Shown here one piece after another: positions 8,693-17,529 of a stretch of DNA of 64,000 nucleotides (position 1 is the stretch's first letter; each line of letters starts with the position of its first letter). The notes beneath the pieces were generated by a model that did no database searches, had not been told where the DNA came from, and saw only the letters and a program-made list of their open reading frames with translations. The stretch spans positions 124,001-188,000 of the forward strand of contig NZ_MDGK01000015.1 in the NCBI RefSeq assembly GCF_001870465.1, read 5' to 3'. The DNA comes from Pseudomonas extremorientalis (GTDB lineage Bacteria; Pseudomonadota; Gammaproteobacteria; Pseudomonadales; Pseudomonadaceae). The position numbers and the translations under genes are program-made.

Positions 8693-10075
8693 GTGTCCCG
8701 ATCCTTTTCCCGTCGACAAATCCTGGGTGGTCTTGCAGGCCTGGCCGTAGTGGGCGTCGGTGCCGGTGGCGGCTACCGCTACTGGCTGGGGAAAGTTGCC
8801 GAAGCCGAGGCGGGGCACGACTACGAGCTGATCGCCGCGCCACTGGACGTGGAATTGGTGCCAGGGCACAAGACCGAAGCCTGGGCGTTCGGCCCTTCGG
8901 CGCCGGGCACCGAGTTGCGGGTGCGCCAGGGCGAATGGCTGCGGGTACGCTTTATCAACCACCTGCCGGTCGCCACCACCATTCACTGGCACGGCATTCG
9001 CCTGCCGCTGGAAATGGACGGCGTGCCCTACGTCTCTCAATTGCCGGTCCTGCCCGGCGAATACTTCGACTACAAATTCCGCGTACCCGACGCCGGCAGC
9101 TACTGGTACCACCCCCACGTGAACAGCAGCGAAGAACTTGGCCGTGGCCTGGTTGGCCCGCTGATCATCGAAGAGCGCGAACCCACCGGTTTCAAGCACG
9201 AGCGCACCCTCAGCCTGAAAAGCTGGCATGTGGACGAAGAGGGTGCTTTCGTCGCATTCAGTATCCCGCGTGAGGCCGCTCGGGGCGGTACGGCAGGGCG
9301 TTTGTCGACGATCAACGGCGTGTCCCAGGCGGTGATCGATTTGCCGGCCGGGCAGATCACCCGCGTGCGGTTGCTCAACCTCGACAACACCCTGACCTAT
9401 CGCATCAACATCCCGGATGTTGAAGCGCAGATCTACGCGCTGGACGGCAACCCCATCGAGCCACGCCCCCTGGGCAAGGAATATTGGTTGGGCCCTGGTA
9501 TGCGTATCTGCCTGGCGATCAAGGCGCCGCCGGTGGGTGAGGAACTGTCGATCCGCAACGGTCCGGTGCGCCTCGGCACCTTCCGTTCGGTCGCCAACAC
9601 CGATGCGCCAGGCGAATGGCCGCCTGCGTTGCCCGCCAACCCGATCAGCGAACCGGACCTGGCCAATGCCGAGAAACTCAACTTCAATTTCGAGTGGGTG
9701 GGTTCGGTCTCGGTCAACACCGACAACGGCAAGCCACCCAGCCTGTGGCAGATCAACGGCAAGGCCTGGGACATCACCGACAAGACGTGCGCCGACCGCC
9801 CGATTGCCAAGCTGGAGAAGGGCAAGAGCTACATTTTCGAATTGAAGAACATGACCCAGTACCAGCACCCGATCCACCTGCACGGCATGAGCTTCAAGGT
9901 GATCGCCTCGAACCGGCACAAGGTGATCCCGTATTTCACCGACACCTACCTGCTGGGCAAGAACGAGCGTGCCCGCGTGGCACTGGTGGCGGATAACCCA
10001 GGCGTCTGGATGTTCCATTGCCACGTGATCGACCATATGGAAACCGGCCTGATGGCCGCCATCGAGGTGGCGTAA
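8693..10075 (+). CDS. Multicopper oxidase with Tat signal
   Basis: Periplasmic laccase-type multicopper oxidase of 460 residues. I chose the GTG at 8693 because it has a GAGG upstream and gives a Tat signal, SFSRRQILGGLAG (residues 4-16), as expected for an enzyme exported folded with copper. The copper-binding motifs appear in order: HWHGIRLP, YWYHPH, HPIHLHGMSF and HCHVIDHMETGLM, with type-1 Cys443 and trinuclear-site histidines 442, 444 and 448. Such enzymes oxidise Cu(I), Fe(II), Mn(II) or phenols; the substrate cannot be told here. I see no methionine-rich CopA or CueO insert. Its TAA stop shares a base with the ATG of tadA. Confidence 0.9.
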   Translation: MSRSFSRRQILGGLAGLAVVGVGAGGGYRYWLGKVAEAEAGHDYELIAAPLDVELVPGHKTEAWAFGPSAPGTELRVRQGEWLRVRFINHLPVATTIHWHGIRLPLEMDGVPYVSQLPVLPGEYFDYKFRVPDAGSYWYHPHVNSSEELGRGLVGPLIIEEREPTGFKHERTLSLKSWHVDEEGAFVAFSIPREAARGGTAGRLSTINGVSQAVIDLPAGQITRVRLLNLDNTLTYRINIPDVEAQIYALDGNPIEPRPLGKEYWLGPGMRICLAIKAPPVGEELSIRNGPVRLGTFRSVANTDAPGEWPPALPANPISEPDLANAEKLNFNFEWVGSVSVNTDNGKPPSLWQINGKAWDITDKTCADRPIAKLEKGKSYIFELKNMTQYQHPIHLHGMSFKVIASNRHKVIPYFTDTYLLGKNERARVALVADNPGVWMFHCHVIDHMETGLMAAIEVA

Positions 10076-10572
10076 TGCGCCAGATCCGCCCAACCGCAAT
10101 CATTGATCGCAGCCGCGACCAGGACTTCATGCGCGAAGCCCTGGCCCTCGCCGCCCAAGGCGCCGCGCTGGGAGAAGTGCCCGTCGGCGCGGTGCTGGTG
10201 CAGGACGGCGAGATCATCGGTCGAGGCTTCAACTGCCCGATCAGCGGCAACGACCCCAGCGCTCACGCCGAGATGGTCGCCATCCGCGCCGCCGCGCAAG
10301 CCATCAGCAATTACCGCCTGGTGGGCAGCACGCTGTATGTGACCCTGGAGCCGTGCAGCATGTGCGCCGGTTTGATCGTGCATTCACGGGTTGCGCGGGT
10401 GGTGTATGGCGCATTGGAGCCCAAGGCGGGAGTCGTGCAAAGCCAGGGGCAGTTTTTTACCCAGGGCTTTCTGAATCATCGAGTGTTGTTTGAAGGCGGG
10501 GTGCTGGCTGAGGAGTGCGGGACGGTCTTGAGCGAGTTCTTCAGGGCGCGCCGGGCCAAATCTGCTCTCTAA
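10075..10572 (+). CDS. tadA: tRNA-specific adenosine deaminase TadA
   Basis: TadA deaminates A34 of tRNA-Arg(ACG) to inosine, which is essential for reading CGN codons. The product is 165 residues. The zinc and catalytic motif HAEMVAIR (His and Glu) is near residue 63, and the second motif PCSMCAGLIVHSRV supplies the two cysteine ligands near residue 93. The ATG at 10075 overlaps the TAA of the multicopper oxidase gene as TAATG, so translation is likely coupled. The same mco-tadA adjacency exists in other pseudomonads as far as I recall. A REPIN follows. Confidence 0.95.
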   Translation: MRQIRPTAIIDRSRDQDFMREALALAAQGAALGEVPVGAVLVQDGEIIGRGFNCPISGNDPSAHAEMVAIRAAAQAISNYRLVGSTLYVTLEPCSMCAGLIVHSRVARVVYGALEPKAGVVQSQGQFFTQGFLNHRVLFEGGVLAEECGTVLSEFFRARRAKSAL

Positions 10573-10592
10573 ACGACGCTGGAAATCAAAAG

Positions 10593-10679
10593 GTGGGAGG
10601 GGGCTTGCCCCCGATAGCAGTGTGTCAGTAAGCATATTTATGACTGATGCACCGCCATCGGGGGCAAGCCCCCTCTCAC
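10593..10679. repeat. REPIN between tadA and cmoB
   Basis: Inverted arms at 10593-10615 and 10657-10679 differ at one base (CTCTCAC for CTCCCAC) and enclose a 41-base centre. The element lies between the convergent tadA and cmoB genes and probably terminates both. Confidence 0.9.
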
Positions 10680-10714
10680 ATTTGGAACTCTATTTTATCA
10701 GTGAGGTATCAGCG

Positions 10715-11671
10715 TCATTTCCTGGCAATGATCACCGCCCGCATCGGCGCCGGCAGCCCTTCGATGGTCTTGCTGTGATCTTCGGGATCGAGGAAGTCAC
10801 TCAACGACTGGTACTTCATCCACTCCGTCCCGCGCTGTTCCTCGACGGTGGTCACGCTCACATCCACGCAGCGCACATCAGTGAAGCCTGCACGGCGCAG
10901 CCATAGCATCAGTGCCGGTACTGAGGGCAGGAACCACACGTTACGCATCTGCGCGTAGCGATCTTCCGGCACCAGCACTTGTTGCTGATCGCCTTCGACC
11001 ACCAATGTTTCCAGCACCAGTTCGCCACCTTTGACCAGGGTGTCTTTCAGCGCCAGCAGGTGTTCGATCGGCGAACGACGGTGGTAGAACACGCCCATGG
11101 AAAACACTGTGTCGAAGCCTTCCAGGTTTGCCGGCAGGTCTTCGAACGGGAACGGCAGGTGCCAGGCCCTGGGCTCGGACAGGTAGCGCTGTACCGCCTG
11201 GAACTGGCAGAAGAACAACCAGTTCGGGTCTACGCCAATCACGCTGTCAGCGCCGGCGCCAAGCATGCGCCACATGTAGTAACCGTTGCCGCAGCCTACG
11301 TCGAGGATACGTTTGCCCTTCAAGTTCAGGTGCGGCGCAACCCGCGACCACTTCCAGTCCGAGCGCCATTCGGTGTCCACATGCACGCCGAACAGGTTGA
11401 ACGGCCCTTTGCGCCACGGGCTCAGGCCCATCAATGCAGTGTGCATCTGCGCGCGGGTGTCATCGTCGCAGTCGGTATCGAGTGTCAGGCCGTTGAGCAA
11501 ATCCACGTCGCTGGGCTGGATGTTTGGCAGCGCATCCAACGCACTCTGCCAACGCTCCAGGTCGCCATGGCCCTTTTCCATCTTGCTGTCGAGCTGCGCT
11601 TGCAGGCCCTGGGCCCACACGGCCAGGGGAGTGCCGACCAGATGGCGGGCGAGGGGGGAAAGATCAATCAT
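10715..11671 (-). CDS. cmoB: tRNA U34 carboxymethyltransferase CmoB
   Basis: CmoB transfers the carboxymethyl group of carboxy-SAM to 5-hydroxyuridine-34 of tRNA, completing cmo5U and extending wobble decoding. The product is 318 residues. The family segment [23 protein letters not shown] (about residues 87-109) is followed by the SAM-binding motif [15 protein letters not shown] near residue 121. The cmoA stop and the cmoB start overlap as ATGA (11668-11671), placing the pair in one coupled unit on the minus strand. Confidence 0.96.
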   Translation of the reverse strand: MIDLSPLARHLVGTPLAVWAQGLQAQLDSKMEKGHGDLERWQSALDALPNIQPSDVDLLNGLTLDTDCDDDTRAQMHTALMGLSPWRKGPFNLFGVHVDTEWRSDWKWSRVAPHLNLKGKRILDVGCGNGYYMWRMLGAGADSVIGVDPNWLFFCQFQAVQRYLSEPRAWHLPFPFEDLPANLEGFDTVFSMGVFYHRRSPIEHLLALKDTLVKGGELVLETLVVEGDQQQVLVPEDRYAQMRNVWFLPSVPALMLWLRRAGFTDVRCVDVSVTTVEEQRGTEWMKYQSLSDFLDPEDHSKTIEGLPAPMRAVIIARK

Positions 11672-12411
11672 GGCAAGGCAATCAACGAGGCAAAGTTAAG
11701 ACACTGGAACCACGGCACGACTTTCGAGAACCCGGCTGCCAGCAGGCGTTCGCGGTGTTCTTCGAGGCTGTCGGGCTTCATGACGTTTTCGATGGCGCTG
11801 CGCTTCTGGGCGATTTCCAGTTCGCTGTAGCCGTTGGCGCGTTTGAACGCGATGTGCAGGTCGGTGAGCAGCGCGTGTTCTTCGGCATCGTTGAAGCGCA
11901 GCTTCTCCGAGAGGATCAACGCACCACCCGGCAACAGCGACTGGCGGATGCGCGAGAGCAACGCCAGGCGCTCATCGGGGGCAATGAATTGCAGGGTGAA
12001 GTTCAGCGCCACCACCGAGGCCGGGGCAAATTGCAGCGCGAGGATATCGCCCTCGATCACCTCGACCGGCAGCAACTCCTGGAACATCGAGTCCTGGCCA
12101 TTGAGGTACTCACGGCAGCGCTCGACCATGGCTATCGAGTTATCCACCGCGATCACCCGGCAACCGTCGGTGCGCACATGGCGGCGCAGGGCCTGGGTGA
12201 CGGCGCCGAGGGACGAGCCCAGGTCATACAGCACGCTGTTGGGCTGGGCAAATTGTGCCGCGAGTACGCCGAGGTTCTCGACGATGGTCGGGTAACCGGG
12301 CACCGAGCGCTTGATCATGTCCGGGAACACCCGCACCACGTCTTCGTTGAAGGCGAAGTCCGGCACCTGGGGCAGGGGCTGGGCGAATAGGCGATCGGGT
12401 TCTTTGCTCAC
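11668..12411 (-). CDS. cmoA: Carboxy-SAM synthase CmoA
   Basis: CmoA converts SAM and prephenate into carboxy-S-adenosylmethionine, the donor used by CmoB. The reading frame extends further upstream, but I place the start at GTG 12411 because the product is then 247 residues, the E. coli length, and begins with the typical [11 protein letters not shown]. The SAM-binding loop [13 protein letters not shown] is near residue 60, and [18 protein letters not shown] near residue 135. It overlaps cmoB by four bases. Confidence 0.96.
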   Translation of the reverse strand: MSKEPDRLFAQPLPQVPDFAFNEDVVRVFPDMIKRSVPGYPTIVENLGVLAAQFAQPNSVLYDLGSSLGAVTQALRRHVRTDGCRVIAVDNSIAMVERCREYLNGQDSMFQELLPVEVIEGDILALQFAPASVVALNFTLQFIAPDERLALLSRIRQSLLPGGALILSEKLRFNDAEEHALLTDLHIAFKRANGYSELEIAQKRSAIENVMKPDSLEEHRERLLAAGFSKVVPWFQCLNFASLIALP

Positions 12412-12448
12412 GGCTGTTCCGGGGGACGAGGGGGGAAAGGCCGGCATT

Positions 12449-13105
12449 TTAGCCAACTTGGCCCTCGGATGCGCGGGTTGTCTGATGGAAAGCCGAAGCG
12501 GTGATGCCCCACTGGCCGAGCCAATAAGTGACGATCAGCAAATACGGCGCCGCCTCGAACGCCACCACAAACCGATTGATCCCGATCAGCGTGTCGGAAA
12601 ACACAAACGACGCCGCGCCCGACGCCGCCAACAGTGCCGAGCGCTGCGGCACTTCACTGCCCAAACGTGCCAATGCGCGCCAGAGCATGGCGCTGATCAC
12701 CAGCGCATACACCACCACCGGAATCAGCAGATCGCCCAGGCCGTGGGAAATCAGGATGCTCAGCAGGATCGCGCCCACCCCCAGCGCCAGTAGCAGCGGC
12801 AGCAGCGCCAGGCGGCGGCAATCACTGAAATAGGCCTTGAGATACGCCAGGTGCGCAAACAGGAACGCCCCCAGGCCAAAGATAAACAGGTCGCCGGGCC
12901 AGGCAAGCAGCACATCCCCCACCAGGGAAAAAATCAGCCCAAGGCTGATCCAGCGTCGATAGTCGGTGGGCGGCGCATCATGCAGCCAGCCCAGCAGCGC
13001 AAGTACCGGCAGCGGCTTGACCAATAGACACAGCAAGGTGGCATGGGTGCTCAGGCCGTAGATGAACGTGCCGGCGCCCATCAACGCAAGAATCAGCCAA
13101 GGCAT
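12449..13105 (-). CDS. YhhN/TMEM86-family membrane protein (lysoplasmalogenase-like)
   Basis: Integral membrane protein of 218 residues with about seven to eight hydrophobic helices. It carries the YhhN-family acidic patch [26 protein letters not shown] (shown here as a position only: about residues 59-84), whose aspartates are conserved. Eukaryotic TMEM86 and some bacterial members are lysoplasmalogenases that cleave the vinyl-ether bond of lysoplasmalogens. Pseudomonas is not known to make plasmalogens, so the native substrate is uncertain. The start lies one base after the icp stop and the stop lies 37 bases before cmoA, so it is part of the icp-yhhN-cmoAB string. Confidence 0.8.
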   Translation of the reverse strand: MPWLILALMGAGTFIYGLSTHATLLCLLVKPLPVLALLGWLHDAPPTDYRRWISLGLIFSLVGDVLLAWPGDLFIFGLGAFLFAHLAYLKAYFSDCRRLALLPLLLALGVGAILLSILISHGLGDLLIPVVVYALVISAMLWRALARLGSEVPQRSALLAASGAASFVFSDTLIGINRFVVAFEAAPYLLIVTYWLGQWGITASAFHQTTRASEGQVG

Positions 13106-13106
13106 A

Positions 13107-13496
13107 TCAGTTCACCGTAATGGTGCAGTCAAAGGTTTCGACAGGTTCGGCCTCCGGCTCCCAGGGTTGCTGGGAGGTCAGGCGCAAACGGCCCTGGCCG
13201 GCGGCGAAGGCCTGGAAGCGCCAGGTCGATTGGCCGCCGCCGCCGATCACGCCCGACTCGCTGCTACTGTAGACCTCAGGGCTCAACGCGCGCAGTACGC
13301 CGCCGGCGGAATCCTGGATGGCCCAGCGGTAACCGGTAGTGGGGTTGCTCGGGAGGGTGAGGGTCAGGTTTTGTCCGCTTTTAAGCTGAAGCGGGCAGGC
13401 GCTCTGGTTGTCCACGGTGACGTTTTGCTTCGGTGCACTGGCGCACGCGGCCAGCAGGGCAAGGCTCAAGGGGAGAAGCAGGCGGGCAGCGGTCAT
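13107..13496 (-). CDS. icp: Chagasin-like inhibitor of cysteine peptidases, lipoprotein
   Basis: Predicted inhibitor of papain-family (C1) cysteine peptidases, MEROPS family I42. The start at 13496 has GGAG five bases upstream; an in-frame ATG at 13511 has none. The 129-residue product begins with a lipoprotein signal ending in LLAACASA. All three chagasin inhibitory loops are recognisable: NPTTGYRW, the glycine-rich GVIGGGGQ and the QQPWEP loop. In P. aeruginosa the icp gene (PA0778) likewise lies next to asrA (PA0779), which supports the assignment. The target could be a host or self peptidase. Confidence 0.85.
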   Translation of the reverse strand: MTAARLLLPLSLALLAACASAPKQNVTVDNQSACPLQLKSGQNLTLTLPSNPTTGYRWAIQDSAGGVLRALSPEVYSSSESGVIGGGGQSTWRFQAFAAGQGRLRLTSQQPWEPEAEPVETFDCTITVN

Positions 13497-13575
13497 GGGG
13501 GCTCCGTTCATTCACGACGAAGGGCGAGCATAACCGAAGATGAGACAAGGTGTGACAACAGGGCAGCAGGCTTGT

Positions 13576-13709
13576 TGTGGCGAGCAGGCGTGCCCTGCGT
13601 TGGGCTGCGAAGCAGCCCCAAAACTAACGACCCACACTTTCAGGAAAAATGGGCTGCTTTAAAGAGGGGCTGCTTCGCAGCCCAACGCAGGGCAAGCCTG
13701 CTCGCCACA
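13576..13709. repeat. Second-family REP inverted repeat between icp and asrA
   Basis: A 134-base element with long inverted arms. TGTGGCGAGCAGGC...GCCCTGCGTTGGGCTGC on the left is complementary to the right end finishing in GCCACA, and each arm has an internal GGGCTGCGAAGCAGCCC hairpin. A related element is at 35307-35458 and a short hairpin with the same ends is at 25323-25344. Confidence 0.85.
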
Positions 13710-13736
13710 GGGGGCCTACCAGGCGCTGGATAGCTG

Positions 13737-16157
13737 TCAGAAGAGCACCTTCGCCACATCCGCAAAGCGCTTGGCAAAGTGCACCGTCATGCCTTCCTTC
13801 AGGTACTCCGGCAACTCTTCAAAACTCCCGCGGTTCGGCTCCGGCAAGATCAGTTCATGAATCTTCTGGCGCCGCGCCGCAATGACCTTCTCGCGCACCC
13901 CGCCAATCGGCAGCACATGCCCGGTCAACGTCAGTTCGCCGGTCATGGCCACGCCTTTTTTCGGCGGCTGGTTACGCGCCAGCGACAACAACGCGCTGGC
14001 CATGGTCACCCCGGCGCTGGGACCGTCTTTGGGCGTGGCGCCTTCCGGCACATGCAAGTGCACGAAGGCTTCATCGAAGAATTTCGGATCGCCGCCAAAC
14101 GACTTCAGGTTCGAACTGATGTAGCTGTAGGCGATTTCGGCAGATTCCTTCATCACTTCACCCAATTGCCCAGTGAGCTTGAAGCCGCGGTTGAGCGTAT
14201 GGATGCGCGTGGCCTCGATCGGCAAGGTTGCGCCGCCCATGCTGGTCCAGGCCAGGCCTGTGATCACGCCGGTGCCGGACAGCACTTGCTCATTGCGGAA
14301 CACTGGCATGCCCAGGGAGCTTTCCAGGTCCTTGTTGCCGATCTTGATCACCGAGTCCGGCTCATCCAGCAGCTTGACTACCGCCTTGCGCACCAGTTTG
14401 CCCAGCTGTTTCTCCAACTGGCGCACCCCGGCTTCGCGGGCGTAGCCGTCGATGAGTGCGCGCAGGGCGCCGTCGCTGATGGTCAGGCTGGTTTTCGCCA
14501 CACCGGCTTTTTCCAGCTGCTTGGGCCACAGGTGACGCTTGGCGATGGCGACTTTTTCTTCGGTGATATAGCCCGACAGGCGAATCACTTCCATACGGTC
14601 CAGCAGCGGGCCGGGGATGGAGTCCAGGGTGTTGGCGGTGCACACGAACAGCACCTTGGACAGGTCCAGGCGCAGGTCCAGGTAGTGATCGAGGAATTCG
14701 ACGTTCTGCTCCGGGTCGAGGGTTTCCAGCAGCGCCGACGCCGGGTCGCCCTGGAAGCTCTGGCCCATCTTGTCGATCTCGTCGAGCATGATCACCGGGT
14801 TCATCACCTCCACGTCCTTGAGCGCCTGCACCAGCTTGCCGGGCAGCGCGCCGATGTAGGTACGGCGATGGCCCTTGATCTCGGCCTCGTCGCGCATGCC
14901 GCCGACGCTGAAGCGGTAGAACGGCCGCCCCAGGGACTCCGCGATGGATTTGCCCACACTGGTCTTGCCCACACCCGGCGGGCCGACCAGCAGCACGATG
15001 GAGCCGGCGACTTCGCCTTTATAGGCGCCCACCGCGAGGAACTCGAGGATGCGGCTCTTGATGTCGTCCAGGCCCGCATGGTGCTTGTCCAGCACCTTGC
15101 GCGCATGTTTCAGGTCGAGCTTGTCCTCGCCATACACGCCCCACGGCACCGAGGTGGCCCAGTCCAGGTAGTTGCGCGTCACCGCGTATTCCGGCGAACC
15201 GGTCTCGAGGATCGACAGCTTGTTCAACTCTTCGTCAATGCGTTTCTTCGCCTGGGCCGGCAGCACCTTGCCTTCCAGGCGTTGCTCGAATTGTTCGACG
15301 TCCGCGCTGCGGTCGTCCTTGGTCAGGCCCAGCTCCTGCTGGATGACCTTGAGCTGTTCCTTGAGGAAAAACTCGCGCTGGTGCTCGCCGATCTTGCGGT
15401 TCACCTCGGCGGAGAGTTCTTTTTGCAGGCGTGCGACCTCGACTTCCTTGCGCAGCATCGGCAGCACTTTTTCCATGCGCTTGAGCATGGGCACGCAGTC
15501 CAGCACCTCCTGCAACTCGTTACCGGTGGCCGAGGTCAGCGCGGCCGCGAAGTCGGTGAGCGGCGACGGGTCGTTGGGGCTGAAACGGTTGAGGTAGTTC
15601 TTCAGTTCTTCGCTGTACAGCGGGTTGAGCGGCAGCAGTTCCTTGATCGCATTGATCAGTGCCATGCCATAGGCCTTGACCTCGTCGGTCGGCTCGCTGG
15701 GCTGGTGCGGGTACTCAACTTCCACCAGGTACGGTGGGCGGTGGTGCTTGAGCCAGGTCTTGATGCGTACGCGGGTCAGGCCCTGGGCGACGAATTGCAG
15801 CTTGCCGTTCTCGCGGCTGGCGTGGTGCACCTTCACCAGGGTGCCGTACAACGGCAGGCTGGAGGTGTCGAAGTGGCGCGGGTCTTCCGGCGGCGTGTCC
15901 ATGAAGAACAGGGCCAGGGAGTGGTGGTCGGACTTGCTTACCAGCTCCAGGGTTTCGGCCCACGGTTCTTCATTGACGATCACCGGCAGCACTTGCGCCG
16001 GGAAGAACGGCCGATTGTGGATCGGGATGATGTAGACCTTGTCCGGCAGGTTTTGCCCAGGCAGGGCCAGGCCGGTATTGGACGAGGCGGATTCAGCGTT
16101 TTCGGGGTCGGCGTAGTCGTTGAGGTCGTAATCGGGGAAATCTTGCTGGTCGCTCAT
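13737..16157 (-). CDS. asrA: Lon-family ATP-dependent protease AsrA
   Basis: Second Lon-type AAA+ serine protease of pseudomonads, 806 residues. The N-terminal substrate-binding LAN domain covers about residues 40-240, Walker A GPPGVGKT is at about residues 391-398, Walker B is MLDEIDKMG, and the C-terminal peptidase has the Ser714 (KDGPSAGV) and Lys757 (GGVREKVIAA) dyad. Proximity to icp and the acidic N-terminal extension (DQQDFPDYDLNDYADPE) match AsrA (PA0779 in P. aeruginosa), where induction boosts the heat-shock response and aminoglycoside tolerance, rather than the main lon next to clpX. A strong sigma-32-like promoter lies directly upstream. Confidence 0.9.
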   Translation of the reverse strand: MSDQQDFPDYDLNDYADPENAESASSNTGLALPGQNLPDKVYIIPIHNRPFFPAQVLPVIVNEEPWAETLELVSKSDHHSLALFFMDTPPEDPRHFDTSSLPLYGTLVKVHHASRENGKLQFVAQGLTRVRIKTWLKHHRPPYLVEVEYPHQPSEPTDEVKAYGMALINAIKELLPLNPLYSEELKNYLNRFSPNDPSPLTDFAAALTSATGNELQEVLDCVPMLKRMEKVLPMLRKEVEVARLQKELSAEVNRKIGEHQREFFLKEQLKVIQQELGLTKDDRSADVEQFEQRLEGKVLPAQAKKRIDEELNKLSILETGSPEYAVTRNYLDWATSVPWGVYGEDKLDLKHARKVLDKHHAGLDDIKSRILEFLAVGAYKGEVAGSIVLLVGPPGVGKTSVGKSIAESLGRPFYRFSVGGMRDEAEIKGHRRTYIGALPGKLVQALKDVEVMNPVIMLDEIDKMGQSFQGDPASALLETLDPEQNVEFLDHYLDLRLDLSKVLFVCTANTLDSIPGPLLDRMEVIRLSGYITEEKVAIAKRHLWPKQLEKAGVAKTSLTISDGALRALIDGYAREAGVRQLEKQLGKLVRKAVVKLLDEPDSVIKIGNKDLESSLGMPVFRNEQVLSGTGVITGLAWTSMGGATLPIEATRIHTLNRGFKLTGQLGEVMKESAEIAYSYISSNLKSFGGDPKFFDEAFVHLHVPEGATPKDGPSAGVTMASALLSLARNQPPKKGVAMTGELTLTGHVLPIGGVREKVIAARRQKIHELILPEPNRGSFEELPEYLKEGMTVHFAKRFADVAKVLF

Positions 16158-16187
16158 GGGGCACCTGCATAAGGAAGTATGGTGCTT

Positions 16188-16215
16188 AGATGGGGCGGGG
16201 CAGTGGTGGTTTCAA
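16188..16215 (-). promoter_or_regulatory. Sigma-32 (RpoH) heat-shock promoter of asrA
   Basis: Read on the minus strand, TTGAAA (16215-16210) is followed after 14 bases by CCCCATCT (16195-16188), matching the RpoH consensus CTTGAAA-N13-17-CCCCATnT almost perfectly. The predicted transcript starts near 16180, leaving a leader of about 23 bases before the asrA ATG. Confidence 0.75.
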
Positions 16216-16249
16216 TGGCGGGGTGGAGTTAGCAACAAATTGCATGAAT

Positions 16250-17239
16250 TCAGCTGATCTTGTGCAGATAACTCGGCAACGGCTGCTCCGGTAACACCGA
16301 CAGCACCTTCAACCGCTGCAACATACGTTGCCTGGCCCGCTGCAAATGCTCGCGCAGGTTCAACGCCGCCGCATCAAACGCACCATGCAGCAGCAGCTCC
16401 AATATCAACCGATGTTCGGCCAGCATGGCTGGATCCGCGCCGATCCCCAGCAAGCGGTAGAAAATCCGGCTGATGATCATGGGGCTCTGGCCCTGGCGGA
16501 TCAACGCCGCGATCTTGCGGTTCTGCAGGCCGGCGAGGCAGCGTTGGTGCAAGTCGTCCTCGATCTGTTCGATGGCCTCCAGGCTGCAGTGGGGGTTGTC
16601 CTGGGCGGCCAGCACGCGCTGCAGCATGGCTTCGAGCAAATCGCGGTCGAGGTGGGGCGCGCTCTGGCGCAGCGCTTCGGGTTCCAGGCAGGCGCGCAGT
16701 TCGTAGTCTTCGGTGACTTCCCGCGCCGTCAAAGGCCCCGCCAGCCATTGGGAGTAGGGCTCCTTTTCCACCAGGCCACGGTCGCGCAGGCGCATCAGCG
16801 CTTCGCGCACCACCGCACGACTGACGCTGTAGTGGTCGGCGGCGGCTTGCTCGTCGAGGCGGTAATGGCCGAAGGCGATGCAGGTGGACAGCGCCGCGCC
16901 GATTTCTTCGACGATACGTTCGCCCAACGGCCGCGTATCCACCAGTTCATCGTCACCGTTGAGCCCCAGGTGTGCATGGCTCAGGGGCAGGCGCAGCGGT
17001 TCCATGGCCAGGCCTTCGGGATTGATCAGGTAACCCCGGCCGTTGAAGCGGCAGATCAGGCCTTCGTCATGCAGCAGGTCCAGGGCCTTGCGCACTGGGA
17101 CACGGCTGGTGCCGAACAATTCGGCCAGCGGCGCTTCCAGCAACACCAGGCCATGGCGCGCAGTGCCGTTGACGATCGCGTCACGCATCACCTTGTGAAT
17201 CATCGCGTAACGGGACGCCGAGGCGGACACTGCTTTCAT
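16250..17239 (-). CDS. GntR/FCD-family regulator with two winged-helix domains
   Basis: DNA-binding regulator divergent from the amidase-imidase operon, which it most likely controls. From ATG 17239 (MKAVSASASRYAMIHKVMRD) it has 329 residues; an in-frame ATG at 17284 would add 15 poorly supported residues. Two GntR-type winged helices occur in tandem: about residues 8-75 (LLEAPLAELFGTSRVPVRKAL) and about 105-170 (RLDEQAAADHYSVSRAVVREAL). They precede a helical FCD ligand-binding domain (about residues 175-310). Ordinary FadR-type regulators have one winged helix and about 240 residues. The TGTAC palindromes in the intergenic region are candidate sites. Confidence 0.85.
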   Translation of the reverse strand: MKAVSASASRYAMIHKVMRDAIVNGTARHGLVLLEAPLAELFGTSRVPVRKALDLLHDEGLICRFNGRGYLINPEGLAMEPLRLPLSHAHLGLNGDDELVDTRPLGERIVEEIGAALSTCIAFGHYRLDEQAAADHYSVSRAVVREALMRLRDRGLVEKEPYSQWLAGPLTAREVTEDYELRACLEPEALRQSAPHLDRDLLEAMLQRVLAAQDNPHCSLEAIEQIEDDLHQRCLAGLQNRKIAALIRQGQSPMIISRIFYRLLGIGADPAMLAEHRLILELLLHGAFDAAALNLREHLQRARQRMLQRLKVLSVLPEQPLPSYLHKIS

Positions 17240-17357
17240 CGTTTTCTCTGGAGACTGTAGGAAGGTGGCCGAGGATTCTCTCATAAGTCGTGCCTGTCAC
17301 TCTGCGCCACGTCGGTGGCACTTTTTTGGGGCCTTGAAAGCGAGGATGTTACTTTTC

Positions 17358-17377
17358 TGCACCAAAATGTACTTTTT
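17358..17377 (+). promoter_or_regulatory. Candidate NtrC half-site overlapping a TGTAC operator
   Basis: TGCACCA (17358-17364) equals the left half of the NtrC consensus TGCACCA-N3-TGGTGCA, while the right half is degenerate. AAAATGTACTTTTT (17364-17377) repeats the first ten bases of the perfect palindrome at 17530. It lies about 145 bases upstream of the sigma-54 element, a normal enhancer distance. GCGCCAC and GTGGCAC at 17304-17321 form a further inverted repeat near the regulator's start. Confidence 0.4.
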
Positions 17378-17508
17378 AATAGAAGATACATTATTTCATT
17401 GAAGGTGTTTTCCCTCGTCCTGGCAAGATTTTTCCTGCCGTCTAAAAGCATCTATCCCGCTGCTCTGGGCAAACTTTCCTCATCGCGTACACACGTGCCG
17501 ATACAGAC

Positions 17509-17524
17509 TGGCACGGAATCTGCC
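17509..17524 (+). promoter_or_regulatory. Sigma-54 (RpoN) -24/-12 promoter of the imide operon
   Basis: TGGCACGGAATCTGC has the invariant GG and GC exactly ten bases apart and differs from TGGCAC-N5-TTGC by one base. The predicted transcription start is near 17535, inside the AAAATGTACATTTT palindrome, leaving a leader of about 39 bases to the amidase ATG. Confidence 0.7.
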
Positions 17525-17529
17525 TTTGT

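Noticed and set aside
13576..13709. CRISPR-like or IS inverted repeats
   Set aside because: There are no regularly spaced repeats and no transposase. The elements match dispersed REP families by arm sequence and position.
13779..16172. A 797-codon open frame on the plus strand opposite asrA
   Set aside because: It is the complement of a well-conserved Lon protease. Its translation is His/Gln/Arg-biased with no recognisable domain, as expected from antisense of GC-rich coding DNA. The same holds for long antisense frames opposite lepA (2471-4282), the imide operon (18893-21211), gcd (32594-34906), znuD (35640-37496) and the usher (41685-43604).
17316..17331. TGGCACTTTTTTGGGG as another sigma-54 element
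   Set aside because: The GC dinucleotide at the -12 position is missing, so only the half-element is present by chance next to the inverted repeat GCGCCAC/GTGGCAC.
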